From Microbulbifer sediminum (GTDB lineage: Bacteria > Pseudomonadota > Gammaproteobacteria > Pseudomonadales > Cellvibrionaceae): a stretch of 64,000 bases of DNA. Made by a program: the position numbers and the translations under genes. The stretch covers positions 1-64,000 of the forward strand of contig NZ_JAJSAP010000002.1 in assembly GCF_021729035.1 (NCBI RefSeq), read 5' to 3'. Position 1 is the first letter of the stretch, and each line of letters begins with the position of its first letter. Under the pieces are notes generated by a model that was given only the letters and a program-made list of their open reading frames with translations, had not been told where the DNA came from and ran no database searches. Below are positions 1 through 7,828 of this stretch, piece by piece.

Positions 1-11
1 TTCTTACCCAT
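1..11 (-). CDS. 5' end of a minus-strand gene leaving the window (Met-Gly-Lys...)
   Basis: Only the first codons are inside the window (ATG GGT AAG on the minus strand, A of ATG at 11). A strong Shine-Dalgarno, GGAGGTG at 16-22, sits 4 nt upstream, so translation start is well supported. The upstream leader (about 23-78) contains the dyad GTTAGG/CCTAAC. It lies directly beyond the attC site of the last visible cassette, so this is either the next cassette gene or the first orf of an insertion sequence inserted at the attC. The MGK start is compatible with an IS3-type orfA, but nothing proves it. Confidence 0.4.
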
Positions 12-78
12 GGTACACCTCCGTGTTAGGCCGAAACCTAACTATACAGGGTGTCTACTAAACGTGGGTAAGTCTTGC

Positions 79-177
79 ACATAACGCCCAGCACAGCCGC
101 CGGAGGTGATTGGCGACTTTTTTGCGAAGCAAAAAAGGTGACAATTGTCGGAGGTCGGTTGCTGCTGCTTGTTAGGC
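79..177 (-). repeat. attC site of the DUF4375-like cassette
   Basis: On the plus strand it runs from ACATAAC (79-85) to GTTAGGC (171-177). These match the RYYYAAC and GTTRRRY core ends of an attC read on the minus strand. The centre contains a perfect stem (TTTTTTGC at about 119-126 against GCAAAAAA at about 129-136). The GTTAGGC end is complementary to GCCTAAC at 1030-1036, the other end of the same cassette, as expected for an excisable unit. The site overlaps the stop codon of the gene at 172. Confidence 0.8.
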
Positions 178-1014
178 GCTTTGCACATCAATCTCTAACA
201 CCAATTGCTCATCGATCCCGCTGAATAATCGTAACTTACCGTTGATAGCCATCATATAATGATGACCTTTGTTAGTCATAAAATGACGTGCCGTATTAAT
301 TTTACCCTCTAGCAATAGGCTGACGTTAGCTTCAATCTTCTTGCCATCCAGCCCTCTCATATCATCCTCAGTAACAAACTCAAGTGTTTGATTTGCAGCA
401 ATACAAAGAGCGCGAATATCGTTTATATACGCAGGTTCATCTTGCTTGGAATCCAAAACTCTTTCTTCAATGTCCGGAATTTCATCAATGAGTCGCTTTA
501 GATATGTATTTCTTTCGTTCGATTCTATCAATATCAGGGATGGCAATGACTTTAACCAATCTGAATTCAGTTTGATTAGGCATTCGGTTTTCTGAAGATC
601 GAAAAATCTATCATCAAATTTATTTAAGTGGCCTATTTGAAGGTAGCTACCAAAATACTCACCATCTAGGAATCTCTCAAAGTTCACGCCGGACATGCTC
701 GAAACTATTTGTGCGGACTTTTTGAAAAGCTTAAGGTTCTTAAATGCTCCCATGTCGCTTAAGCCTTCGAGTATTAGATCAATCATGAGATTATCCCAGT
801 TGGAGTTGTATACAAACTGAGAAAAGCCTCCATTATTGACCTGAGCTAAATAATAGTCAACATAGTAACTTTTTAATGACTCAAGACAGATTTCATCAAG
901 GCGAACATGATTTCGAAGTAATGCATTAACAAAATCTATATTTGCGCCTATGACCGAATATGGATCCTGGTCTTCTAAACTCGATTTTGTAATTATTGGT
1001 CTCTCTAGGATCAT
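172..1014 (-). CDS. Integron cassette protein, DMP19/DUF4375-like
   Basis: 280-residue cytosolic protein with no signal peptide or membrane segment. Residues about 54-75 read YYLAQVNNGGFSQFVYN, the conserved N-G-G-F-x-Q-Y/F core of the DUF4375/DMP19 family, whose biochemical role is poorly known. The rest is not recognised. The gene is the sole one in its cassette and has no promoter of its own; expression would depend on an upstream Pc promoter or a neighbour. Base composition is clearly AT-richer than the chromosomal genes to the right, as usual for captured cassettes. Family assignment rests on the motif only. Confidence 0.75.
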   Translation of the reverse strand: MILERPIITKSSLEDQDPYSVIGANIDFVNALLRNHVRLDEICLESLKSYYVDYYLAQVNNGGFSQFVYNSNWDNLMIDLILEGLSDMGAFKNLKLFKKSAQIVSSMSGVNFERFLDGEYFGSYLQIGHLNKFDDRFFDLQKTECLIKLNSDWLKSLPSLILIESNERNTYLKRLIDEIPDIEERVLDSKQDEPAYINDIRALCIAANQTLEFVTEDDMRGLDGKKIEANVSLLLEGKINTARHFMTNKGHHYMMAINGKLRLFSGIDEQLVLEIDVQSA

Positions 1015-1029
1015 TTCCCTAACCTATAC

Positions 1030-1114
1030 GCCTAACGCTTTTGTTTAGCGGCGCCCCGACAGGGGCGTCCGGGGGAGGCCGCAGGCCGGAACAAACTACA
1101 ACTACTTGTTAGCT
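1030..1114 (-). repeat. attC site of the 104-aa cassette
   Basis: Plus-strand ends are GCCTAAC (1030-1036) and GTTAGCT (1108-1114). The inner part holds GC-rich inverted arms (GGCGCCCC/GGGGCG, GGCCGC/GCGGCC-like). The GTTAGCT end pairs with AGCTAAC at 1433-1439, the 5' boundary of this same cassette. The site overlaps the stop codon of the gene at 1102. Confidence 0.8.
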
Positions 1115-1416
1115 GATCGGCGTATGCCGTGGGCAAAGGCATAGAGTGACGACAGCAAATCTTGGTAAGAGTTGTTCAATTCTTCATATCCGGGCTTCCA
1201 CTGGAAGTTCCCATTCCGATCCGTGGTTTGGCCCAACACCAAATCATTGAGGCTGCCCATACCTCCGCTCCCCGACATAATGATCTCGCTGCACCGCTGG
1301 TATTCACTTTGATCAAAGGCTGCCAACGCTTTTTGGAAAAACTGTGACCATCTACTGCCATCGCTTTCTAGCAGCTCGATCATTGCCAGCAAGTCTTTGC
1401 GGGTTTTCTCGTACAT
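1102..1416 (-). CDS. Small cassette protein, possibly DUF6966-like
   Basis: 104 residues, soluble, predicted mainly helical. It contains SGSGGMGSLNDLVLG at about 48-62, a G-G-M-G-S-x-N-D-L pattern that I associate with the DUF6966 family of small proteins often seen in cassettes and mobile regions. This is a resemblance from memory, not a search result. It is the only gene in its cassette and its stop lies within the attC. Two other frames over the same stretch (1162-1347 on plus and 1176-1361 on minus) are shadows. Confidence 0.7.
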   Translation of the reverse strand: MYEKTRKDLLAMIELLESDGSRWSQFFQKALAAFDQSEYQRCSEIIMSGSGGMGSLNDLVLGQTTDRNGNFQWKPGYEELNNSYQDLLSSLYAFAHGIRRSANK

Positions 1417-1432
1417 GCTGGGTTCCTTCGAC

Positions 1433-1504
1433 AGCTAACGCCCTGGGTAAGCTGCCGGTGCGGAGCGCAGCGTAGTACCGGTCAGCTTCACCCACTTGTT
1501 AAGC
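1433..1504 (-). repeat. attC site of the 91-aa cassette
   Basis: A 72-bp site with plus-strand ends AGCTAAC (1433-1439) and GTTAAGC (1498-1504). Inner arms include TGGGTAAGCTG against CAGCTTCACCCA and CCGGT against ACCGG. The GTTAAGC end is complementary, apart from its last base, to ACTTAAC at 1777-1783, the other end of this cassette. Confidence 0.8.
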
Positions 1505-1774
1505 ATCATTTTCGGCGTACCGAATAAGCCGCTCACACCACTGCTCTAGAGTAAATGAGGGCTCAATTTCCGCTAGATCTGGAACAACTTCTTTGGCCAC
1601 AAAAACCTCAAGGAAATACTCAAAGCCCTCTTTTTCAAGAGGCCTGGGCACCAAAGACTCTTCTGGTTCAAATTGAACCTGAACTTCAGACTCACAGGTC
1701 CAAGGCTTTTTGGCGTATATGGTGAGATCTTCATCAAGCGAGTAAAGATCCCTAGTAACTTCCATTAATTTCAT
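1499..1774 (-). CDS. Small acidic cassette protein, possibly DUF7716-like
   Basis: 91 residues, acidic and soluble. The N-terminal half has the pattern LYSLDEDLTIYAKKPWT and later FEYFLEVFVA, reminiscent of the DUF7716 family of unknown function; I am not sure of this. It fills its cassette, with the start codon 3 bp from the 5' core (1777) and the stop inside its attC, so there is almost no leader. It must be translated from an upstream message. Confidence 0.7.
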   Translation of the reverse strand: MKLMEVTRDLYSLDEDLTIYAKKPWTCESEVQVQFEPEESLVPRPLEKEGFEYFLEVFVAKEVVPDLAEIEPSFTLEQWCERLIRYAENDA

Positions 1775-1776
1775 GA

Positions 1777-1893
1777 ACTTAACGCCTTGCTCAGCGGCGG
1801 CTTATTTTATGCACATTTTGTGCGAAATTGGGAGCGCAGCGACCGCACAAAATGTGCATAAAGTAAGACGTCGGCTGCAGCAAATTGTTAGGG
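1777..1893 (-). repeat. attC site of the GNAT cassette, with long perfect stem
   Basis: Plus-strand ends ACTTAAC (1777-1783) and GTTAGGG (1887-1893). The centre is a long perfect inverted repeat, TTATGCACATTTTGTGCG against CGCACAAAATGTGCATAA, around a short GC-rich loop. Nearly the same stem occurs in the attC at 2378-2521. GTTAGGG is complementary to CCCTAAC at 2378-2384, the 5' end of the same cassette. Confidence 0.85.
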
Positions 1894-2367
1894 CTCGGAG
1901 CCGGAGTGCCAAACCATTTTCTTTAGCTCTGACCCAGAAGTACCGCTCGCTTCGGCTAAAGCTCTGAACCCAAGCTTTGTATACAACTCATACGCTTCTT
2001 TATTTTCTGAAGACACATTCAATATTACAGTGGTAAAACCTTGCGATTTAGCGTGTCCAAGTAACTCTTTGATGAGTTTTCCACCAATACCATTATTTCT
2101 TTTCTCAGGTCTTACCCACATGGAAACCAGCTCGTACTCTCCTGTGATGCGGACACCGCCGACCAATCCGACATTCTCTTTATCACTACGAGCAATGAAA
2201 AAGCTCAACCCACTTTTTCCCGAAGCGATTGACTTCCACTTATCTTTAGAAATTTCCTTTGCTTCCTGATACGTGATACCAAATGCACCGGGAGAATCAA
2301 GAAGCGACTCTAACCGAATATTCTTTAACGACTCCCAATCGGTTTCAGTAACTGGGACGATATTCAT
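1888..2367 (-). CDS. GNAT family N-acetyltransferase (integron cassette)
   Basis: 159 residues, the normal length for a single GNAT domain. The acetyl-CoA site is visible as MWVRPEKRNNGIGGKLI (about 91-107, the R/Q-x-x-G-x-G/A motif) followed by ILNVSSENKEAYELYTKLGFRA, the usual strand and helix leading to the Y-x-x-x-G-F end. The substrate cannot be told. Cassette GNATs often acetylate small amines, including some antibiotics, but nothing here identifies a resistance function. The gene has no own promoter and its stop lies in the attC. Confidence 0.88.
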   Translation of the reverse strand: MNIVPVTETDWESLKNIRLESLLDSPGAFGITYQEAKEISKDKWKSIASGKSGLSFFIARSDKENVGLVGGVRITGEYELVSMWVRPEKRNNGIGGKLIKELLGHAKSQGFTTVILNVSSENKEAYELYTKLGFRALAEASGTSGSELKKMVWHSGSEP

Positions 2368-2377
2368 AGCTGTGGAG

Positions 2378-2521
2378 CCCTAACGCCCGCAGCAGGGGCG
2401 ACCAATGCTATGCACATTTTGTGCGAAAGTGGGAGCGCAGCGACCCGCACAAAATGTGCATAGCGTTGGGCGTCCCGCGGAGGCCCGAAGGGCCGTAGCA
2501 AACTGCCTGCGATTGTTATGA
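2378..2521 (-). repeat. attC site of the first cassette, long
   Basis: A 144-bp site with plus-strand ends CCCTAAC (2378-2384) and GTTATGA (2515-2521). It contains CTATGCACATTTTGTGCG pairing perfectly with CGCACAAAATGTGCATAG, nearly identical to the stem in the attC at 1777-1893. GTTATGA is complementary to TCATAAC at 2970-2976, so the boundary with attI is placed with confidence. Confidence 0.85.
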
Positions 2522-2959
2522 GCAATTACGCTCGTAAGTGAAAACGTAGCCATCATAAAGCTCAAATATTTTCCCTGAGTTTACGACTTCAATGTATGTA
2601 TATGGGTATTCTTCGCTTTCATTCTCATAAACTTCAATTTTCTTTATGATTTTACGATCTGGATAAACGCCATAAAATACAGAATCCTTTTGTCTTATAT
2701 TTCCTTCTTCCTTCTCGTTAAAGCTTTCTATAACGAACTTATAGACTGGATTTTCAATTTCGTTTGACAAAGAGCCGAACTTGGATTCTGAAATTAATAC
2801 AGCACTTTTCAGCCATTTTCTTGCCTCTTCCTCCGGAGTGATTCCGCCACGAAAGGTCTCTACTTCTACTACGCACCATTCGCCATAGAAATCTTCGATT
2901 GATTCTTCGGCTGATACAGTGAAAGAAACCAGTGATAATACAAGTAGCAGTAGCTTCAT
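2516..2959 (-). CDS. Secreted hypothetical protein (first integron cassette)
   Basis: 147 residues. The N-terminus ([19 protein letters not shown]) is a clear Sec signal peptide with a probable cleavage after SA. The mature part is acidic, contains two cysteines (the C of EWCVVEV near the start and one near the C-terminus) that could form a disulfide in the periplasm, and has alternating hydrophobic residues suggesting beta structure. No family recognised. It is the cassette nearest attI and therefore the best placed for expression. Its start codon overlaps the stop of an upstream frame (ATGA at 2956-2959). Confidence 0.75.
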   Translation of the reverse strand: MKLLLLVLSLVSFTVSAEESIEDFYGEWCVVEVETFRGGITPEEEARKWLKSAVLISESKFGSLSNEIENPVYKFVIESFNEKEEGNIRQKDSVFYGVYPDRKIIKKIEVYENESEEYPYTYIEVVNSGKIFELYDGYVFTYERNCS

Positions 2960-3228
2960 TCTTTACGACTCATAACATTTGTATCGTAGTCGTCGGGACG
3001 CATATCCCTCCGCCCGATATCTCGAAATAGAATACCCGCCAGAATGGCCCCAAACCCTGGTATCGTCAAGCTTCCGACGCTGTTGGTATATGCGTACCAG
3101 ATGAGCAAAACGATCGTCACGACTGATATCCGAAGTCTGGTTGCTCTAAGTAACGTGTTGATTTCCTGACGTTTTCCACCTTCTGTGCAACCTGTGCAGA
3201 AATCACGCTCGTGACGATTGAAATGCAG
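2956..3228 (-). CDS. Membrane-protein-like frame crossing attI, coupled to first cassette gene
   Basis: An uninterrupted minus-strand frame from about 3228 to the TGA at 2956-2958. It reads [17 protein letters not shown]..., then a hydrophobic stretch ([12 protein letters not shown]), a second one ([13 protein letters not shown]) and a polar tail ending VMSRKE. It looks like a real protein: a C-x-x-C pair plus two membrane segments. No ATG occurs before the first hydrophobic stretch. The first GTG is at 3120 (54 residues), and an in-frame ATG near 3003 is preceded by GGAGGG and gives a 15-codon peptide. The frame crosses the attI/cassette junction and overlaps the next gene by ATGA. It may be a decayed gene or a translation-coupling leader. 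Confidence 0.35.
   Translation of the reverse strand: MHFNRHERDFCTGCTEGGKRQEINTLLRATRLRISVVTIVLLIWYAYTNSVGSLTIPGFGAILAGILFRDIGRRDMRPDDYDTNVMSRKE
2970..2976 (-). other. attI/cassette junction (core site)
   Basis: TCATAAC on the plus strand (GTTATGA on the minus strand) is the recombination core between attI, which extends to the right towards intI, and the first cassette. It is identified because the first cassette's own attC ends with the same GTTATGA (2515-2521), as required if the cassette was inserted by integrase cutting G/TT. The right limit of attI and the integrase direct repeats cannot be fixed by eye. Confidence 0.75.
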
Positions 3229-3237
3229 AAGCTGGGC

Positions 3238-3273
3238 TGGTCACTTTATGGTTTGTGCTGTATAAACATCCAG
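3238..3273 (+). promoter_or_regulatory. intI promoter with overlapping LexA box
   Basis: TGGTCA (3238-3243), 17 bp, TATAAA (3261-3266) form a plausible sigma70 promoter. A perfect CTG-N10-CAG LexA box (CTGTATAAACATCCAG, 3258-3273) covers the -10 element. LexA repression of integron integrases is established for several integrons, which makes this placement meaningful. It also supports translation starting at 3298 rather than at an upstream GTG. Confidence 0.75.
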
Positions 3274-3297
3274 ATCTCGATGGGCAAGGGACTGCTT

Positions 3298-4278
3298 ATG
3301 GATGACATTCCTGTACCTATTCCGGCACAGCCAGTTCGCTTTATGGATCGCCTGCGCGCATTCATGAGGGGGCGGCAATTGGCCTATCGCACCGAGAAAA
3401 CCTATTGCGGGTGGATTCGGGACTACATTCGCTTCCACAAGATGCGCAGGCCTGAGGAGATGGGCAAGCCCGAGGTGGATGAATGGCTCGGCTACCTCGC
3501 CACACAGCGCAATGTCGCTGTAAATACACAGAAAACGGCCCTGAATGCCATCGTTTTCCTGTATCGACAGTTTCTTGGTATTGAGCTGGGGAAGCTTGAT
3601 TTTGACAGGACCAGCAAGGGCCAGCGCCTGCCGGTGGTGTTAACCCATGAGGAGGCGATCGCGGTGATCGGGAAGCTAAGCGGCCATCACCGGTTGCTGG
3701 TTTCCCTCATGTATGGATCGGGCCTCAGGGTGATGGAGGCGGTACGGCTCAGGGTCCAGGATGTGGACTTCGGCCATCATTGTATTTTCGTGCGGGAAGC
3801 GAAAGGGGAGAAGTGGCGGCGCACGTTGCTGCCGAAAGCCCTTGTCGAGCCGTTGCGATCACAAATAGAAGTCGCTCTGGCGCTGCACAGGCGTGACCTG
3901 GAAGAGGGCTTTGGGGAAGTGTACTTGCCCCATGCGCTGGCTAAAAAGTACCCCGGGGCCGCGACCGCGCCGGGCTGGCAATATATATTTCCCGCGCCGG
4001 ACCGATCCCTGGACCCTCGCAGCCAGGTGATGCGCAGGCATCATCTTGGTGAGCAACAAGTGCGCCGCGCGGTGGCAAAGGCGTTGGCGGAGGAGGGCAT
4101 TCGCAAGAAGGCCAGTTGCCATACCTTCCGGCATTCATTCGCCACAAGGCTGCTCGCTTCCGGGGTGGATGTTCGCAATATCCAGGAGCTGCTGGGCCAC
4201 AACGATATCAATACCACCATGATTTACACGCATGTCATCGGTATTCACGAGCGCGGGGTCGTGAGTCCCCTGGACTGA
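3298..4278 (+). CDS. intI: Integron integrase (tyrosine recombinase IntI)
   Basis: 326 residues, the normal IntI length. It has an N-terminal SAM-like core-binding domain ([18 protein letters not shown]) and a C-terminal tyrosine recombinase domain with the catalytic R (SGLR), [15 protein letters not shown] and the nucleophile Y in MIYTHV. The extra IntI-specific patch is present ([21 protein letters not shown]), which separates it from XerC/D. It excises and inserts cassettes through single-stranded attC and double-stranded attI. The start at 3298 has AAGGGA upstream and lies downstream of the LexA-covered promoter; a longer frame from a GTG at 3211 would begin upstream of that promoter. The gene appears intact and is divergent from the cassettes. 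Confidence 0.95.
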   Translation: MDDIPVPIPAQPVRFMDRLRAFMRGRQLAYRTEKTYCGWIRDYIRFHKMRRPEEMGKPEVDEWLGYLATQRNVAVNTQKTALNAIVFLYRQFLGIELGKLDFDRTSKGQRLPVVLTHEEAIAVIGKLSGHHRLLVSLMYGSGLRVMEAVRLRVQDVDFGHHCIFVREAKGEKWRRTLLPKALVEPLRSQIEVALALHRRDLEEGFGEVYLPHALAKKYPGAATAPGWQYIFPAPDRSLDPRSQVMRRHHLGEQQVRRAVAKALAEEGIRKKASCHTFRHSFATRLLASGVDVRNIQELLGHNDINTTMIYTHVIGIHERGVVSPLD

Positions 4279-4312
4279 GCTCCGAATCTCGGGTGGCGGG
4301 CCAGGGCCAAAA

Positions 4313-4345
4313 AAAAGCCCCGCCGGTTAGGGCAGGGCTTTTTCG
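4313..4345. terminator. Bidirectional terminator between intI and acnB
   Basis: AAAAGCCC(C)TGCC-type stem: AAAGCCCCGCC and GGCAGGGCTTT around a short loop, flanked by an A-run on the left and TTTTTCG on the right. It sits between convergent intI and acnB and can serve both. Confidence 0.8.
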
Positions 4346-4364
4346 TTTCAGGCTACGCTAGCGC

Positions 4365-6980
4365 TTAAACACTCACTTCCTGAATCTCGGTCGCGGCGAT
4401 CCGCTTGCCTTCCTCGGCAGACTTCTGGAACTCCTCGATCTGGTCGAAATTCATGTAGCTGTAGATTTCTGCCGCCATGGAATTGATGTTGTTGGCGTAC
4501 TTCATGTACTCATCGGGCGTGGGCAGTTTGCCCAGGATGGCGCCCACTGAGGCCAGCTCCGCGCTTGTCAGGTACACATTGGCACCGTCGCCCAGGCGGT
4601 TGGGGAAGTTACGGGTGGAGGTGGACAGCACGGTGCTGTTGGCCGCCACACGTGCCTGGTTACCCATGCACAGGGAGCAGCCGGGCATCTCGGTGCGGGC
4701 ACCGGAGGCGCCGTAGATGTTGTAGTAGCCTTCCTCCATCAGCTGGTGCTCGTCCATCTTGGTGGGCGGGGCGATCCACATGCGAGTGGGGATACTGCCC
4801 TTGTGCTGGGACAGCAGCTTGCCCGCGGCACGGAAGTGGCCGATGTTGGTCATGCAGGAACCCAGGAATACCTCGTCCACCTTGTCGCCGGCCACTTCGG
4901 ACAGCAGGCGCGCGTCGTCCGGGTCGTTCGGGGCACAGACGATCGGCTCCTTGATCTCGGCCAGGTCGATCTCGATCACCTCGGCGTACTCGGCGTCCTT
5001 GTCGGCTTCCATCAGCTCCGGGTTTTCCAGCCACTCTTCCATGGCGCGCGCGCGGCGCTCCAGGGTGCGCTTGGAACCGTAGCCTTCCGCGATCATCCAG
5101 CGTAGCAGGGTGATGTTGGAGCGCAGGTACTCGGCGATGGTCTCTTCGGACAGCTTGATGGTACAGCCGGCGGCAGAACGCTCGGCGGAGGCGTCGGACA
5201 GCTCGAACGCCTGTTCCACAGTCAGGTTCTCCAGGCCCTCGATCTCCAGGATGCGGCCGGAGAAGGCGTTCTTCTTGCCTTTCTTCTCCACGGTCAGCAG
5301 GCCCTGCTGGATGCCGTAGTAGGGGATGGCGTGGACCAGGTCACGCAGGGTGATGCCCGGCTGCAGCTCGCCCTTGAAGCGCACCAGCACGGATTCCGGC
5401 ATATCCAGCGGCATAACGCCGGTAGCCGCGGCAAAGGCCACCAGGCCGGAACCGGCCGGGAAGGAGATGCCCATCGGGAAGCGGGTGTGGGAGTCGCCAC
5501 CGGTGCCCACGGTGTCGGGCAGCAGCATGCGGTTCAGCCAGCTGTGGATGATGCCGTCCGCCGGGCGCAGGGAGACCCCGCCGCGGTTCATGATGAAGTC
5601 CGGCAGCTTGTGCTGGGTGTCGATGTCCACCGGCTTCGGGTAGGCGGCGGTGTGGCAGAAGGACTGCATCACCAGGTCGGCCTGGAAGCCCAGGCAGGCC
5701 AGGTCTTTCAGTTCGTCGCGGGTCATGGGGCCAGTGGTGTCCTGGGAGCCCACGGTGGTCATCTTCGGCTCGCAGTAGGTGCCCGGGCGCACGCCCTCCA
5801 TGCCACAGGCCTTGCCCACCATCTTCTGGGCCAGGGTGTAGCCCTTGCCGGTGTCGTTGGGTTGCTCGGGCTTGCGGAACAGGTCGGACGGCTCCATGCC
5901 CAGGGATTCGCGGGCCTTGGTGGTCAGGCCGCGCCCGACGATCAGGTTGATCCGTCCGCCGGCCTGGACTTCGTCCAGCAGCACTTCGGAGCGCAGTTCA
6001 AACTCGGACAGGACCTTGCCGTCCTCGGACAGGATCTTGCCGTCGTAGGGGCGGATCTCGATGATATCGCCCATGTTCAGGTCGTCTACCGGGGCCTCGA
6101 AAACCAGCGCGCCGGCATCTTCCATGGTGTTGTAGAAAATCGGGGCAACCTTGCCGCCGATGCAGATACCGCCGGACTTCTTGTTCGGCACGCCGGGCAT
6201 CTCCTCACCGAAGTACCACAGCACGGAGTTGGTGGCGGACTTGCGCGAAGAGCCGGTACCGACCACGTCGCCCACGAAGGCAACCGGCAGGCCCTTGGCC
6301 TTCACTTCCTCGATCTGCTTCAGCGGGCCGGTGACGCCGGGCTCTTCCGGTTCCAGGCCGTCGCGCTTCATCTTGTACATGGCCAGCGCGTGCAGCGGGA
6401 TGTCCGGGCGGGACCAGGCGTCCGGGGCAGGGGACAGGTCGTCGGTGTTGGTTTCACCGGTTACCTTGAACACGGCAACCTTGATGCTTTCCGGCACTTT
6501 GGCACGCTTGGTGAACCACTCGCCCTCGGCCCAGGACTGGATCACGGCCTTGGCGTGCTCGTTGCCGGCCTTGGCTTTCTCTTCCACATCGTGGAAGGCG
6601 TCAAACATCAGCAGGGTGCCCTTGAGCTGCTCGGCGGCCAGGTCGGCCAGCTCGCCGTCATCCAGCAGGTCCACCAGGGTGGCGATGTTGTAGCCGCCCA
6701 GCATCTGGCCCAGCAGCTTGGTGGCGTGTTCGCGATCGATCAGCGGTGATTCCGCCTCGCCCTTGACGATGGCAGACAGGAAGCCGGCTTTTACGTAAGC
6801 CGCCTCATCCACACCCGGCGGTACGCGGTGGGTGATCAGGTCTACCAGTTCCTGTTCTTCGCCGGCAGGCGGGTTTTTCAACAACTCAACCAGCCCGGCC
6901 ACTTGTTCGGCGTCCAGGGGCTTGGGCGGAATACCCTGTTCGGCGCGTTCGGCGACGTGTTTGCGATAGGCTTCAAGCAC
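4365..6980 (-). CDS. acnB: Aconitate hydratase B (bifunctional aconitase / 2-methylisocitrate dehydratase)
   Basis: 871 residues, against 865 for E. coli AcnB, and strongly similar along the whole length. It interconverts citrate and isocitrate in the TCA cycle and, in the AcnB family, 2-methyl-cis-aconitate and 2-methylisocitrate. The N-terminal HEAT-like domain ([11 protein letters not shown]), the swivelling domain ([19 protein letters not shown]) and the 4Fe-4S cysteines ([10 protein letters not shown] and [10 protein letters not shown]) are all present. I place the start at a GTG (6980; L-E-A-Y-R-K-H follows) with an AGAGGGA ribosome site, because homologues begin there; the frame runs open a further 17 codons upstream. 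Monocistronic, ends at the shared terminator with intI. Confidence 0.97.
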   Translation of the reverse strand: MLEAYRKHVAERAEQGIPPKPLDAEQVAGLVELLKNPPAGEEQELVDLITHRVPPGVDEAAYVKAGFLSAIVKGEAESPLIDREHATKLLGQMLGGYNIATLVDLLDDGELADLAAEQLKGTLLMFDAFHDVEEKAKAGNEHAKAVIQSWAEGEWFTKRAKVPESIKVAVFKVTGETNTDDLSPAPDAWSRPDIPLHALAMYKMKRDGLEPEEPGVTGPLKQIEEVKAKGLPVAFVGDVVGTGSSRKSATNSVLWYFGEEMPGVPNKKSGGICIGGKVAPIFYNTMEDAGALVFEAPVDDLNMGDIIEIRPYDGKILSEDGKVLSEFELRSEVLLDEVQAGGRINLIVGRGLTTKARESLGMEPSDLFRKPEQPNDTGKGYTLAQKMVGKACGMEGVRPGTYCEPKMTTVGSQDTTGPMTRDELKDLACLGFQADLVMQSFCHTAAYPKPVDIDTQHKLPDFIMNRGGVSLRPADGIIHSWLNRMLLPDTVGTGGDSHTRFPMGISFPAGSGLVAFAAATGVMPLDMPESVLVRFKGELQPGITLRDLVHAIPYYGIQQGLLTVEKKGKKNAFSGRILEIEGLENLTVEQAFELSDASAERSAAGCTIKLSEETIAEYLRSNITLLRWMIAEGYGSKRTLERRARAMEEWLENPELMEADKDAEYAEVIEIDLAEIKEPIVCAPNDPDDARLLSEVAGDKVDEVFLGSCMTNIGHFRAAGKLLSQHKGSIPTRMWIAPPTKMDEHQLMEEGYYNIYGASGARTEMPGCSLCMGNQARVAANSTVLSTSTRNFPNRLGDGANVYLTSAELASVGAILGKLPTPDEYMKYANNINSMAAEIYSYMNFDQIEEFQKSAEEGKRIAATEIQEVSV

Positions 6981-7118
6981 GGATAAGTCCCTCTTTGTAT
7001 GTGGGGTGGACCAACAGCTGGTGGAATTCACCGCGGTTATTTCAGTGCGGGTTTTCCCGGTTTCTTGGCCGCTGGGGATGGGCGCGGATTCTACAGGAAA
7101 GCCCCACAGCTGTTAAGT

Positions 7119-7136
7119 TTATTGAAAAATCAATAA
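7119..7136. promoter_or_regulatory. Inverted repeat in the acnB/DUF1289 divergent region
   Basis: TTATTGA-AAAA-TCAATAA, a perfect 7-bp dyad that can be extended imperfectly (AAGT/ACTT), lies in the AT-rich part of the 309-bp divergent region 6981-7289. It could be an operator for acnB or simply an AT-rich promoter core. No promoter hexamers are convincing enough to call. I see nothing else in this region. Confidence 0.3.
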
Positions 7137-7289
7137 CTTAAGTAAATTGCCATTATTTGCCCGGTGAATTTTGGTCGTAATGTGTGCAGTAATCTGCGGG
7201 GATCTTCCCATCGGGATGCAAACAAAATAGTCTACGTGCTCAATTTTACCGCCGCCCTGCGCCCGGTTGGAGAAACTCCTGGTTAATTG

Positions 7290-7745
7290 ATGTACAAGAA
7301 AGTCCGCACCCCCTGCATTGGTGTCTGTTCCACTGGTATCGGTGATGACGTGTGTCGTGGCTGCAAGCGTTTTGCCCACGAGGTGATCGACTGGAACGCC
7401 TACAGCGAGGAACAGCGCCGTATCATCGCCGAGCGCCGTGAGGGCTACCTGGCGAATGCGGTGCGCAGCCAGCTGGAGATTGTGGACCAGGGGCTGCTCG
7501 AGGCCCAGTTGCGCCACCAGCAGATCCGCTTTGACGAGCAGCAGAACCCCTACTGCTGGGTATTTGAGTTGCTCCGTGCCGGCGCCAGCCAGATCGGTAA
7601 CCCGGCAGACTACGGCCTGCGTCCCACGGTCCAGGGCCGTAATGCTTCGCTGGTGGAGCTGCGCCGCCGTATCGATGAGGACTTTTACGCGCTGTCGGTG
7701 GCCTATTACCGGCGTTTCGTTGCCCCCGGCCTGCGAAGCGCGTGA
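7290..7745 (+). CDS. DUF1289 protein with Cys-rich Fe-S-like motif
   Basis: 151 residues. The N-terminus carries PCIGVCSTGIGDDVCRGCKR (about residues 8-27), the four-cysteine motif of DUF1289, a family presumed to bind a metal or Fe-S cluster but without a proven function. DUF1289 proteins are usually 60-100 residues. This one has an additional helical C-terminal part rich in R and E (about 60-151) that I do not recognise. I chose the ATG at 7290 rather than the preceding TTG. It is divergent from acnB. Confidence 0.85.
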   Translation: MYKKVRTPCIGVCSTGIGDDVCRGCKRFAHEVIDWNAYSEEQRRIIAERREGYLANAVRSQLEIVDQGLLEAQLRHQQIRFDEQQNPYCWVFELLRAGASQIGNPADYGLRPTVQGRNASLVELRRRIDEDFYALSVAYYRRFVAPGLRSA

Positions 7746-7828
7746 CCCGCATAGCGGGCGTCTACCCTAAAATCGGAAGAGGCGGGCGGCTGCCCGTGCA
7801 GTGAACAGGAGTTCTGTCCATCAGCCAG

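Noticed and set aside
3211-3297. Upstream GTG start for intI (355 residues)
   Set aside because: It would begin before the LexA-covered promoter, lacks a ribosome site, and the extra residues are not in the IntI family.
5331-6749. 472-codon plus-strand frame opposite acnB
   Set aside because: It is antisense to a strongly conserved gene, rich in H, G and Q from GC-rich reverse codons, and matches no protein pattern.
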